A stretch of 64,000 nucleotides of DNA from Sphingomonas sp. ERG5 (lineage in GTDB: Bacteria > Pseudomonadota > Alphaproteobacteria > Sphingomonadales > Sphingomonadaceae), in assembly GCF_000803065.1 (NCBI RefSeq), contig NZ_JSXI01000016.1:1-64000 (forward strand), written 5' to 3'. A model generated the notes under the pieces. The model was not told the DNA's origin. It did no database searches and worked only from the letters and a program-made list of their open reading frames with translations. This document shows positions 54,985-63,908 of this stretch, in pieces (the first letter of the stretch is position 1; every line of letters begins with the position of its first letter). A program made the position numbers and the translations under genes.

Positions 54985-56225
54985 GAATCATATCTCTTAT
55001 CGTGGTTCTAGTTTCGTCCGCGATGCTGGCGACAAGTCCGGCCGCGGCGCGGGACGCGCATGCCAAACCGAAGGCCGTCATTCTGATCGGGATCGATGGT
55101 TTTCGCTGGGATATCCCGGACCGGTTCCATACCCCCAATATCGATATGCTGGCCAGGAGCGGCGTGCGGGCCGAGATGATCCCGGTCTGGCCTTCGCTGA
55201 CATATCCAAACTTCTGGGCCATCGCGACTGGCCTCTATCCGGATCATAACGGCATAGTGGCGAACGAGATGTTCGATCCCGCAACGGGTCGAAGCTTCCG
55301 GGACGGGCCGTTCAACGACAGTCGCTGGTGGCGGGGGGAGCCCATTTGGGCGACGCTGGAGAAGCAGGGCGGCAAGACGGCGATATTGAGTTGGCTCGGC
55401 TCCGAAGCCACCCAGGGTGAGGGGCGGCCCACTTACGGCATGTCTTATGACCCGTTTTATGCGCGAATGCCGCTCAACGCGCGCGTCGACACTGTGATCG
55501 ATCTCCTGACGCGCGGCGATGACAAGCGACCGGCGTTGCTGACGATCTACACCCCGCTGGTTGATGATGCGGAACATGCCCATGGCGCGGAATCGAACGA
55601 GACCCGGGACGCGGTCACGCAGGTTGACGCGATGGTCGGTTATCTCGTCGCGAGGCTCAAGGAGATTGGCGCGTTCGACACCACGGCGATCGTGATCGTG
55701 GCAGATCATGGGCACATGGACGTGCCTGCCGGCCATAATATCAATGTCGATGATCTGGTTGATCTGAACAGGTTGAACCGCGTCGCGCTGGGATCGGGCC
55801 CCGCGATGGCATTGTGGCCGCAGCATGGCTATGTCCCCACGCTGCCCCGCGATACCGACCATTTGCGCATGGTGGCCAAGGGCGACCTGCCAAAGCGTTT
55901 CCACAACAGCACCTCTGATCGCGCGCCGCCTTTTTTGCTGGTCGCGGATCCGGGGTATGTCCTCTGCGTCCGATCCGATCTTCGTTGCAACGCCATGCGA
56001 GGCATGCATGGCTACGACAATGCGATGCAGGATATGCATGCGTTCTTTCTCGCCGCTGGTCCGGGAATAACGAGTGGCGCCGAATTGAATTCTTTCGAGA
56101 ATGTCGATGTATATTCCCTATTGTCTCATCTTTTGCGGATAAAGCCTGTCAAAACCGACGGTAGCATCGCCTCATTTTGCAGGGTGCTTATTCCGCGTCC
56201 GGATGGCTGTGGTGCTGTTCGATGA
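54981..56225 (+). CDS. Exported nucleotide pyrophosphatase/phosphodiesterase (NPP family)
   Basis: 414 residues. Signal peptide (IISLIVVLVSSAMLATSPAA). Type I phosphodiesterase metal site: AVILIGIDGFRWD (Asp), nucleophile Thr in WPSLTYPNFWAIATGLYP, LVDDAEHAHG (Asp, His), IVADHGHMD (Asp-His) and RGMHGYDN (His). It should hydrolyse nucleotide or phospholipid phosphodiesters in the periplasm. It is coupled to the DUF1543 gene. Confidence 0.92.
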   Translation: MRIISLIVVLVSSAMLATSPAAARDAHAKPKAVILIGIDGFRWDIPDRFHTPNIDMLARSGVRAEMIPVWPSLTYPNFWAIATGLYPDHNGIVANEMFDPATGRSFRDGPFNDSRWWRGEPIWATLEKQGGKTAILSWLGSEATQGEGRPTYGMSYDPFYARMPLNARVDTVIDLLTRGDDKRPALLTIYTPLVDDAEHAHGAESNETRDAVTQVDAMVGYLVARLKEIGAFDTTAIVIVADHGHMDVPAGHNINVDDLVDLNRLNRVALGSGPAMALWPQHGYVPTLPRDTDHLRMVAKGDLPKRFHNSTSDRAPPFLLVADPGYVLCVRSDLRCNAMRGMHGYDNAMQDMHAFFLAAGPGITSGAELNSFENVDVYSLLSHLLRIKPVKTDGSIASFCRVLIPRPDGCGAVR

Positions 56226-56336
56226 CGGCGAGGGTTGTGCGCGGACCGTAGCGAGCGGCGAAGGCGGGTATTGGAAGCGCAATCGGCCACCTCCTGTCAC
56301 GGCAGCAACAAACTCGCATCCCCATCAACTAATATA

Positions 56337-56544
56337 GGGACACAATACTAATTAGCCGGCGTCGCCGAATGACGGTACCAAGGGCCATGGCGCGCCTCGC
56401 GATCCCCGATGCCGCACATCACATGACGCAGGCTGCGTATCGCCCGCCCGGTGGGCAGGAGGGGGGCGAGCAATAGGAAGCGGACCGGTCGAGTGTTCAG
56501 CCTGCGGAAATGCAAGCGGAAGTCCAAGTTTAGTATTGTGTCCC
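56337..56544 (+). mobile_element. Deletion remnant of an IS200-like/REP-associated transposase (RAYT)
   Basis: Terminal inverted repeats GGGACACAATACTAA (56337-56351) and TTAGTATTGTGTCCC (56530-56544) are perfect. Just inside the left end an ATG frame encodes MARLAIPDAAHHMTQ, close to the MARLVIPGxPHHVTQRGN start of Y1_Tnp/RAYT transposases, then a TAG at 56474. In another frame the right end encodes KRTGRV...KCKRKSKFSIVSPK and a TAA, as a transposase C-terminus would. The catalytic middle is absent. The 328-bp gap 56226-56553 contains nothing else. Confidence 0.75.
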
Positions 56545-56553
56545 CGAAATAAA

Positions 56554-57465
56554 TTACGTGTTCAGCGCGATTTCCCAGGTTTCGCCCTGCTCGGGTTTGC
56601 CGAATTCATGGTGTATCTCGGTAGAGACAATGCGGAGTCCTGCATCGGCATAGATGCGGCGCGCGCTTTCCAGAATGGTATGAGTCCACAGGCGCAGCGA
56701 CCCATATCCGGCTGCCCGCGCAAAGGTCAGGCAGCGCGCGACGAGGTCACCGCCGATGCCCATGCCGCGCGCCCAAGGCTCGACATAGAGCAATCGCAGC
56801 TGCGCGGCGCCATCGCCCGCATCGACGACGAACACCGACCCGGCCATCGTGCCCGCGCTTTCGGCGATCCAGCATTGCTCCCGCCCCGGCTGGAAATCGC
56901 GCAGGAAGCGGGAGGTTACCTCGCCCAGCAAGACCTCCATCGGCGCCCCCCAGCCATGGCTTTCGTGGTAAAGGATCGCCTGGCGCGCGGCGACCAGCCC
57001 CATGTCGCCGGTTTCGAATGTCCGCACGGTATAGCCGGCCGGCTCGGTATGGGAGAGCAGGTTGCGCGCGGTGTCGAGCGCGGTCACCAGCATGCGGCGA
57101 TCGGCCGCGCCGAGTGATCCGACCCGGCTTTCGAGCAAGTCGTGCTGGCGTCGCTGAAGGTCGGCAAATATCGCTCGCCCCGCTTCGGTCAACTCGATCG
57201 GGCGGCGGCGGGCATCGTCGCTTCGACCGCGCGCGACCCAGCCGCGCTGTTCGAAGCGCCGGACGATGCGGCTGGCATAGCCGGCATCGAGCCCGAGTAT
57301 CTGCTGCAGATCGACTGCCAGCGGGGCATCGCGCGTTGCGATCTCATACAATAACCGCGCCTCGGTCAGCGACATCGTGCTGTGGAGATAGTCCGCGCCG
57401 AGTACCCCGATGAAGCGGGTGTGAAAGCGGTTGAAGGCGCGCAGCGACTGAATCGTCGAGTCCAT
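56554..57465 (-). CDS. MarR-type HTH regulator fused to GNAT acetyltransferase
   Basis: 303 residues from the ATG at 57465 (MDSTIQSLRAFNRFHTRFIG). N-terminal MarR domain (DLQQILGLDAGYASRIVRRF helix, DDARRRPIELTEAGRA wing) and C-terminal GNAT domain (about 150-303; LRLLYVEPWARGMGIGGDLV acetyl-CoA loop, LRLWTHTILESARRIYADAG). It has the same architecture as the 14.1-kb gene but is only distantly similar. A near-perfect dyad lies upstream at 57487-57501. Confidence 0.9.
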   Translation of the reverse strand: MDSTIQSLRAFNRFHTRFIGVLGADYLHSTMSLTEARLLYEIATRDAPLAVDLQQILGLDAGYASRIVRRFEQRGWVARGRSDDARRRPIELTEAGRAIFADLQRRQHDLLESRVGSLGAADRRMLVTALDTARNLLSHTEPAGYTVRTFETGDMGLVAARQAILYHESHGWGAPMEVLLGEVTSRFLRDFQPGREQCWIAESAGTMAGSVFVVDAGDGAAQLRLLYVEPWARGMGIGGDLVARCLTFARAAGYGSLRLWTHTILESARRIYADAGLRIVSTEIHHEFGKPEQGETWEIALNT

Positions 57466-57486
57466 GTCGCAAGGATGCGGATAGTG

Positions 57487-57501
57487 GTTGACTCTGTCAA
57501 C
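57487..57501. promoter_or_regulatory. Palindromic operator upstream of the MarR-GNAT gene
   Basis: GTTGAC-TCT-GTCAAC, flanked by ATAG on the left and TATTAT on the right, lies 22 bp before the start codon; on the minus strand GATAAT just upstream could be the -10. The position suits autorepression by the MarR domain. Confidence 0.6.
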
Positions 57502-57709
57502 TATTATCCGCGCGGGCACAGGCTCCCGTCGTCTCGGCCGAACGGATCATGCGTTCAGGGCGACCGCTCGGGCGCATCGCGATCCCCAGAGCAGAGCGGA
57601 GGCGTTGAACCTGTGCGTTGAACGCGATGATTTCACCAGCCGAGGGGCCGACGCCGAGTGGCTCAGGGCGATCGGATGCCGCGGGACTATCTCAGCCGTT
57701 GACGGCTGG

Positions 57710-58747
57710 TTACGGCAGCAACAGGCCGGAATCACCATAGCTGTAAAAGCGATAGCCATTCTCGATCGCGTGCCGGTACGCCGCTTGCATCCGCTCGCGA
57801 CCCATCAGCGCGCTGACCAGCATGAACAGGGTCGAGCGCGGCAAATGGAAATTGGTCATCAGCCCGTCCACGCCGCGAAAGCGGTAGCCCGGGGTGATGA
57901 AGATCGCCGTGTCGCCCTCGAACGGGCGGATCATGCCGTCTTCGCCGCTGGCGCTTTCGATCAGGCGCAGGCTGGTGGTGCCGACCGCGATCACCCGGCC
58001 ACCGGCCGCGCGGACGGCATTGAGGCGGTCGGCCGTCGCGGCGTCGATGCGGCCCCATTCGGCGTGCATCCGGTGTTCCGCCGTATCGTCGACCTTGACC
58101 GGCAGGAAGGTGCCGGCGCCGACATGAAGGGTCAGCGTCGCCTGGCCAATGCCGGCATCGGCCAGCGCCGCCGTCAGCGCGGGCGTGAAGTGCAGCGCCG
58201 CCGTGGGTGCGGCGACCGCGCCTTTTTCGGCGGCGAACATGGTCTGGTAATCGTCCGCGTCGCGCGCATCGGCCTGGCGCCGGGCGGCGATATAGGGCGG
58301 TAGCGGCATACGCCCCGCGCGCTCGAGCAGGGCTTCGACCGGTTCGTCGCCGGCGAAGGTCAGCGCGAAACTGCCATCCTCGGCGCGGTCGGACGCGGTC
58401 GCCATGACGCCTTGGCCGAAATCGATCGCATCGCCGTCATGCAAGCGCTTCGCGTTGCGGATGAAGGCACGCCAGCGCCGTGGACCTTCGCGCTTATGCA
58501 GGGTCGCGCCGATCTTCGCCGCGCCACGCAGGCCTTCGAGCTGAGCGGGAATGACGCGCGTGTCGTTGAACACCAGCATGTCGCCGCGGCGTAGCTGCGC
58601 GGGCAAGTCGCCGACATGCAGGTCGCGCGTCGCCCCGTCAGGGCCGGCGCCGTCGAGCACCAGCAGGCGCGCGGCGTCGCGCGGTTCCGCCGGCCGCAGC
58701 GCAATGCGCTCCGGCGGCAATTCGAAATCGAACAGATCGACCTTCAT
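57710..58747 (-). CDS. queA: tRNA preQ1(34) S-adenosylmethionine ribosyltransferase-isomerase
   Basis: 345 residues. Motifs: [20 protein letters not shown] start, [88 protein letters not shown] and terminal [14 protein letters not shown]. It adds the epoxycyclopentanediol ring from SAM to preQ1 in tRNA, the step after Tgt. Confidence 0.96.
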   Translation of the reverse strand: MKVDLFDFELPPERIALRPAEPRDAARLLVLDGAGPDGATRDLHVGDLPAQLRRGDMLVFNDTRVIPAQLEGLRGAAKIGATLHKREGPRRWRAFIRNAKRLHDGDAIDFGQGVMATASDRAEDGSFALTFAGDEPVEALLERAGRMPLPPYIAARRQADARDADDYQTMFAAEKGAVAAPTAALHFTPALTAALADAGIGQATLTLHVGAGTFLPVKVDDTAEHRMHAEWGRIDAATADRLNAVRAAGGRVIAVGTTSLRLIESASGEDGMIRPFEGDTAIFITPGYRFRGVDGLMTNFHLPRSTLFMLVSALMGRERMQAAYRHAIENGYRFYSYGDSGLLLP

Positions 58748-58799
58748 GCCGTTCCCGCCAATCCGCCCCGTGCCGCCAATTTGCGACAGCGAGCGGCGC

Positions 58800-59558
58800 T
58801 TACTTCTTCTTTGCGGCCGGCTTTTTGGGGGTCGGCTTCGCGACGGGTTTCGTGCCGATCGTCGCAGTGCCCAACCCGGTTCCCGGCAGAGTCACTGGCG
58901 GACCCAGGGCAGCCGGGGCTTCCACCGGGGCTGGCGTATAGGCCGGAGGATTGTCCGCCGCGACATAAGCGTGGAGGATGCGCGAAGGATTCTGCGGCGG
59001 CTCGCCACGTTCGATCGTGTCGACATATTGCATGCCTTCGAGCACGCGGCCGAACACGGTATATTTCTTGTCGAGCGACAGGCGCGGCTGGAACACGATG
59101 AAGAACTGGCTGTTGGCGCTGTCTTCGGCTTTTTTCTTGGCGGCGGCATCGGCGCCTTCGGCGGCGCCTTCGCGTGCCGCCGCGACCGCGCCGCGTACAT
59201 GCGGCAAGTAATTGAACTCGGCCGGCACGGCGGGCAGCGTCGATCCGCCGGTGCCGTTGCCTTTGGGGTCGCCGGTCTGGGCCATGAAGCCGTCAATCAC
59301 GCGGTGGAACAGCAGGCCGTCATAGAAATGCTGGCGAGTCAGCGTCTTGATTCGCTCGACCATCTTGGGTGCGACGTCGGGGCGCAGCCAGATGATGACC
59401 CGGCCACCGGTCGACAGATCGAGATAGAGCAGGTTTTCCTTGTCGGTCGCGGACGCGGCGGGCGCACGCTGCACGAGCTGGACCATATCTTGCGCCACCG
59501 CAGGACCGGCGATCAGGACCGTCAAACACGCAATCAGGCTGGCAATCAAACGCATCAT
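58800..59558 (-). CDS. Exported cyclophilin-type peptidyl-prolyl isomerase
   Basis: 252 residues: signal peptide ([21 protein letters not shown] less its first residue), cyclophilin domain (about 40-195) with [47 protein letters not shown] and [17 protein letters not shown], and a Pro/Lys-rich tail (PKKPAAKKK). An Ala/Glu/Lys insertion (about 125-143) interrupts the domain. It helps fold proteins in the periplasm. It lies between queA and coaD on the same strand. Confidence 0.9.
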   Translation of the reverse strand: MMRLIASLIACLTVLIAGPAVAQDMVQLVQRAPAASATDKENLLYLDLSTGGRVIIWLRPDVAPKMVERIKTLTRQHFYDGLLFHRVIDGFMAQTGDPKGNGTGGSTLPAVPAEFNYLPHVRGAVAAAREGAAEGADAAAKKKAEDSANSQFFIVFQPRLSLDKKYTVFGRVLEGMQYVDTIERGEPPQNPSRILHAYVAADNPPAYTPAPVEAPAALGPPVTLPGTGLGTATIGTKPVAKPTPKKPAAKKK

Positions 59559-59646
59559 GGTCTCGCAACTATCGAGGGAATGGCCCTGCGTCTAAAGCAA
59601 ATCCCGGGCCGCGCCAATCCGAACCTTGGGCCGGGTCTTCGCTATT

Positions 59647-60153
59647 TCAGGACCCCTTGCGGCCGATCTTTTCGACCCGGGCGACGACTTCGTCGCGCAC
59701 GCGGGCGGGGACGAATTTATGGATGTCGCCGCCGAACAGGGCGATTTCCTTGACCAGCCGGCTGGCGATCGGCTGCAGCGAGACATCGGCCATCAGGAAA
59801 ACCGTCTCGACGCGTGGATTGATCTGCTGATTCATTCCCGCCATCTGATATTCATATTCGAAATCGGCGACCGCGCGCAGGCCGCGCACGATGACTTTCG
59901 CACCCTCGCGCTCGGCAAAGTCCATCAGCAGCGAATCGAAGGCGACGACATGAATCTCGCCGCTGACATCGGCGACCTCGCGCTTGACCATTTCCATGCG
60001 TTCTTCGAGGCTGAACATCGGCGATTTGGACGGGTTGGTCGTCACGCCGATGACCAGCCGGTCGACCAGCTTCGCGCCGCGCCGGATGATGTCCATATGC
60101 CCCAGGGTGACGGGGTCGAAAGTGCCGGGATAGACGCCGGTGCGAATGGTCAT
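59647..60153 (-). CDS. coaD: Phosphopantetheine adenylyltransferase
   Basis: 168 residues, normal size. Nucleotidyltransferase start GVYPGTFDPVTLGHMDIIRR (TxGH), ARRVD-equivalent LVIGVTTNPSK, VIVRGLRAVADFEYEYQMAG and the VSLQPIASRLVKEIALFGGD motif. It makes dephospho-CoA from phosphopantetheine and ATP. Confidence 0.96.
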   Translation of the reverse strand: MTIRTGVYPGTFDPVTLGHMDIIRRGAKLVDRLVIGVTTNPSKSPMFSLEERMEMVKREVADVSGEIHVVAFDSLLMDFAEREGAKVIVRGLRAVADFEYEYQMAGMNQQINPRVETVFLMADVSLQPIASRLVKEIALFGGDIHKFVPARVRDEVVARVEKIGRKGS

Positions 60154-60170
60154 GCTGTCGTCCCCCGAAT

Positions 60171-61070
60171 TCAGCGATCGCGGTCCATCACGAAGCGGGC
60201 GATGTCGCGCAACAAATCGGCTTCGGCGCCAAAGCCCTGCAAATGTTCGACCGCCTGGTCGACCAGCATGCGCGCCTGCGCGCGCGCGCGGTCGAGGCCG
60301 AGCAGCGACAGGAAGGTCTCCTTGCCCGCCGCGGCGTCCTTGCCGAGCTTCTTGCCCGCCGCCGCTTCATCGCCCTCGACATCGAGGATATCGTCGGCGA
60401 TCTGGAAGGCGAGGCCGAGATCGCGGGCATAGCCGCGCAAGGAGGTGCGCTGTTCGGGCGGTAGCCTGCCGAGAATCGCACCGGCCTCAACTGAACAGGC
60501 GATCAGCGCGCCGGTCTTCATTGCCTGTAAGCGGGTGACGGTCGGCAAATCGAAGCTCGATTTCTCCGCCTCCAGGTCCATCATCTGCCCGCCCGCCATG
60601 CCATTCGGGCCGGACGCGCGCGACAGGTCGAGCATCAGCTCGACGCGGACATGCGGGTCGCCATGCGTGGCGATGTCGGCAAGAATCTCGAACGCCAGCG
60701 CATGGAGGCAATCACCGGCGAGGATCGCCGTCGCTTCGCCGAACATCTTGTGCGCGGTGGGCTTGCCGCGGCGCATATCGTCATCGTCCATCGCCGGCAG
60801 ATCGTCATGGATCAGCGAATAGACATGGATGCATTCGATCGCGAGGCCGGCGCGCCCGGCACAGTCGCGGTCGACACCGAATAATTGCGCCGTCGCCATG
60901 GTCAGCAACGGCCGCAACCTCTTGCCGCCGCCGATCGCGGCATGACGCATCGCGCGGTACAGATCGGCGCGCGGATCGTCGGGGATGGCCAGCAACGCAT
61001 CGAAGCGCCGGTCGATATCGGTTGCGACATCGCCCAGCGCGGCCTGCAGCGTCAGGGAGGGGGCGTTCAC
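60171..61070 (-). CDS. ispA: Polyprenyl (farnesyl) diphosphate synthase
   Basis: 299 residues from a GTG at 61070 (VNAPSLTLQAALGDVATDID). Asp-rich motifs YSLIHDDLPAMDDDDMRRG and FQIADDILD, plus GGKRLRPLL and AGDCLHALAFEI. The residue pattern before the first DDxxD fits short-chain (C15) synthases. It starts 4 bp after the xseB stop region (overlap of regulatory signals), the common xseB-ispA pairing. Confidence 0.92.
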   Translation of the reverse strand: MNAPSLTLQAALGDVATDIDRRFDALLAIPDDPRADLYRAMRHAAIGGGKRLRPLLTMATAQLFGVDRDCAGRAGLAIECIHVYSLIHDDLPAMDDDDMRRGKPTAHKMFGEATAILAGDCLHALAFEILADIATHGDPHVRVELMLDLSRASGPNGMAGGQMMDLEAEKSSFDLPTVTRLQAMKTGALIACSVEAGAILGRLPPEQRTSLRGYARDLGLAFQIADDILDVEGDEAAAGKKLGKDAAAGKETFLSLLGLDRARAQARMLVDQAVEHLQGFGAEADLLRDIARFVMDRDR

Positions 61071-61074
61071 GCGC

Positions 61075-61314
61075 TCAGCCGGCGGCAAAGTTTGTGGTGC
61101 CTGTCGGCCGGCCTTCGCCGTCGAGCCGGATCGCCTCGATCCGCGCCTGCGCCGCGTCGAGCCGCTCCTTGCAGCGCTGCCGCAGCTGATCGCCGCGCTC
61201 ATAGAGGCGGATCGCCTCGTCGAGCGGCGCGTCGCCGCTTTCCAGCCGCGAGACGATCGTCTCCAGCTCCCTGAGCGCCGCCTCGAACGACAATTCTTCG
61301 ATCGGATTATCCAT
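61075..61314 (-). CDS. xseB: Exodeoxyribonuclease VII small subunit
   Basis: 79 residues from the ATG at 61314 (MDNPIEELSFEAALRELETI). VSRLESGDAPLDEAIRLYER and the Cys-Lys-rich helix LRQRCKERLDAAQARIEAI are typical of XseB. It pairs with XseA (not in the window) to degrade single-stranded DNA. Confidence 0.92.
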   Translation of the reverse strand: MDNPIEELSFEAALRELETIVSRLESGDAPLDEAIRLYERGDQLRQRCKERLDAAQARIEAIRLDGEGRPTGTTNFAAG

Positions 61315-61454
61315 GCCGCCGCTATGCGGCAGGCGGGCGAGGAGGGTCAAGGACGGCGGTTGGCCAAAACGCGGCTTTTCTCCGGCCTGCCCATTTTAAG
61401 CGGGAAAGCAACGTCACCAGCTTCGTTGTCACGACACATCACAGGAGCGCGCGC

Positions 61455-62813
61455 GTGTTCACCAGCATCAACCCAGCGACCGGCGAGGCCGGCGATTCCT
61501 TTGCCGAACTGACCAGCGACGAAATCGAAATCAGGGTGCAGTGCGCGCATGACGCGTTCCGGTCATGGCGCAAGACCGATCATGCGACGCGCACGGCGCT
61601 GCTCTCCGCGATCGCCGATCAGTTCGATGCCAACAAGCGCCGCCTGGCCGAAATCGCGGTGCGGGAAATGGGCAAGACGTTGAAATCCGCGCTCGCCGAG
61701 GTTGAGAAATGCGTGGCGGGCTTTCGCTATTATGCGCAGCGGGGCCCCGAAATGCTTGGCTCGCACCGCATCACCACTGCGGCCGGCACGACCACCGCGC
61801 GGTGGTTGCCGATCGGGCCGGTGCTGGCGGTGATGCCGTGGAATTTCCCGTATTGGCAGGTGGTGCGCTTCCTTGCGCCGACGATCATGGCGGGCAATGT
61901 CGGGCTGCTGAAACACGCCTCGAGCGTGCAGGGCGTCGCAGCGGCGATCGAGGAGATGGTGGTCGCGGCAGGCGCGCCGGCCGGGGTGTTCCAGAATCTG
62001 GCGATCAAATCGGGCCAGGTCGATGCGCTGATCGCCGACGACCGAATCGTCGCGGTCACACTGACCGGCAGCGAAGGGGCGGGGATGAAAGTCGCCGAGG
62101 CGGCGGGCCGGGCGCTGAAGAAGGTCGTGCTCGAACTGGGCGGGTCGGACCCGTTCATCGTCATGCCGTCGGCCGACCTCGACACAGCGGTGAAGACGGC
62201 GGTGACCGCACGCATCCAGAACACCGGCCAGTCGTGTATTTGCGCCAAACGCATGATCGTCCATGCCGATATCTATGACGCGTTCCTGGAGAAATTCGTC
62301 GCTGGCATGGCAGCGGTCAAGGCGGGCGATCCGATGGACGCGGCCACCGATATGGGCCCGTTGTCGAGCGAGGAGCAGCGCCGGACCGTGCTCGACCAGA
62401 TCCGCATGATCGAGGCCCAGGGAGGCAGGCTGATCGTCGGCGGCGAAGCCCTGCCGGGTAAGGGCGCTTATATGTCCGCCGGTATCCTGGTCGACGTGCC
62501 GATCGGCCATGCCGTTGCGCGGGAGGAATTATTCGGCCCCGTCGCGATGCTGTTCAAGGCCGCCGATCTCGATGCCGCCATCGCGCTTGCCAATGATGTG
62601 CCGTTCGGCCTGGGGTCTTCGGTCTGGACCAACGATTCGGCCGAACGCGAGCGCTTCGAACGCGATATCGAAGCGGGCATGACCGCGGTGAACCAGATGC
62701 TCGCGAGCAGCCCGGAAGCGCCGTTCGGCGGGATCAAGCGATCGGGTCATGGCCGTGAGCTTGGCCCTTATGGCCTGCACGAGTTCATGAACCTGAAGAC
62801 GGTGGTCGGATAG
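61455..62813 (+). CDS. NAD(P)-dependent aldehyde dehydrogenase (succinate-semialdehyde type)
   Basis: 452 residues from a GTG at 61455 with AGGAG upstream. Motifs: VLAVMPWNFPYWQVVRFLAP, VTLTGSEGAG, catalytic Glu in KKVVLELGGSDPFIV, catalytic Cys in NTGQSCICAKRM, EELFGPVA and PFGGIKRSGHGRELG. The short length and MPWNFPYWQ fit the GabD1/Sad-like group acting on succinate semialdehyde. Single gene, convergent with the methyltransferase. Confidence 0.9.
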   Translation: MFTSINPATGEAGDSFAELTSDEIEIRVQCAHDAFRSWRKTDHATRTALLSAIADQFDANKRRLAEIAVREMGKTLKSALAEVEKCVAGFRYYAQRGPEMLGSHRITTAAGTTTARWLPIGPVLAVMPWNFPYWQVVRFLAPTIMAGNVGLLKHASSVQGVAAAIEEMVVAAGAPAGVFQNLAIKSGQVDALIADDRIVAVTLTGSEGAGMKVAEAAGRALKKVVLELGGSDPFIVMPSADLDTAVKTAVTARIQNTGQSCICAKRMIVHADIYDAFLEKFVAGMAAVKAGDPMDAATDMGPLSSEEQRRTVLDQIRMIEAQGGRLIVGGEALPGKGAYMSAGILVDVPIGHAVAREELFGPVAMLFKAADLDAAIALANDVPFGLGSSVWTNDSAERERFERDIEAGMTAVNQMLASSPEAPFGGIKRSGHGRELGPYGLHEFMNLKTVVG

Positions 62814-62819
62814 GCCGCC

Positions 62820-63554
62820 TCAGGCGACCGGCGTGTGGCGCCTGAACTTGTCCGCTGTGGCCATGAAGGTTGCCACGCCCCGGGTGGAGGGGCCCTGCCG
62901 CCACCCCGGGGTATCGGCAAACACCGCGGCATGTTCGGGATTGGCATAGATCACCACCACGCGTCCGGTCGTCCGGCTTAACGCGCCCTCCAGCCGGTTC
63001 CTGACCATGTTCATCACCGTCGCGTTGAAGGGGTTGTAGAAATAGGCGACGATATCATGTCCGTCGGGCATGAACGCCGCCGCATCGGCGCCGATCACCT
63101 GGACGGGCGGCATGCCGGAATGCTGGCTCGCAAAACGCGCGATATTGTCGCGCGCGATTTCGCACAGTCGCCCGGAAAGTTCGATGCCGGAAACCCGCGC
63201 AAAGCCCATCTCCATCGCGAGCATCATCGCCCGGCCCTTGCCGGCACCATAATCGATGAAATGATGGACGGCCGGATCGATACCCAAGGCCATGACCGGA
63301 TCGAGCAGCATTGCCGCGCTGCTCGGATCGTAGCGATTGCATTGTTCGATCCGCGATAGATCGATGCCCAGGTCGTGAACGCTCACGCCGCGGCTGGTGT
63401 CGGTGCCCCAGCGCCGGTCGAACGCGAGATCGACAGCGCGGCGGCGGCGCTGTTCGTGCGACAGGGCGGCGATGGCGTGGTGGATATTCTTCCCGATCAG
63501 CCGTGCGATTTCGCCCGGGTGACGGTTACGGAGCCGCGATAAAACTGCTTGCAT
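62820..63554 (-). CDS. SAM-dependent methyltransferase (class I)
   Basis: 244 residues. SAM-binding motif I FIDYGAGKGRAMMLAM and VSGIELSGRLCEIARDNI; no HTH or membrane segment. It resembles methyltransferases annotated only as class I SAM-dependent; substrate unknown. It ends 6 bp from the end of the aldehyde dehydrogenase. Confidence 0.8.
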   Translation of the reverse strand: MQAVLSRLRNRHPGEIARLIGKNIHHAIAALSHEQRRRRAVDLAFDRRWGTDTSRGVSVHDLGIDLSRIEQCNRYDPSSAAMLLDPVMALGIDPAVHHFIDYGAGKGRAMMLAMEMGFARVSGIELSGRLCEIARDNIARFASQHSGMPPVQVIGADAAAFMPDGHDIVAYFYNPFNATVMNMVRNRLEGALSRTTGRVVVIYANPEHAAVFADTPGWRQGPSTRGVATFMATADKFRRHTPVA

Positions 63555-63908
63555 TGCATGGCGTTTCCCTCGGTCCCGAAGCAGTCATATAGCCTGTCTT
63601 GCCGTCAAAAGATGCTTAAAACGACACTAACGCCAATGGTTAAGGTCCGGGAACGACGAGCGTGCCGGTCTGGGACAGATATGGTCATCGTAAAGACTGG
63701 TGCCACGCGGCCGATTTTACTTCGGGCGAGGCCGCGGAATCGCATTACTTTACCGTAATTCTATTACCATTGTTTTTGATACAAATAGAGATACTTCGTT
63801 GCTGTTATCGATAGCAGTATGGATTTGATCCAGGCTATTGAAGCGGCGTGATAATTGTGCCGCGAAAAGCCAACATAACAACGCGGAACAGCGGGAAAAT
63901 CCGCGCGC
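63555..63908. other. AT-rich intergenic region with a palindrome
   Basis: 354 bp without a supported gene between the methyltransferase start and the end of the acyl-CoA ligase. It is distinctly more AT-rich than the flanks and holds CTGTTATCGATAGCAG (63802-63817), a 16-bp palindrome with one mismatched pair, possibly an operator. GCGGA (63894-63897 region) and TCCGC flank a weak dyad after the ligase. Confidence 0.4.
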
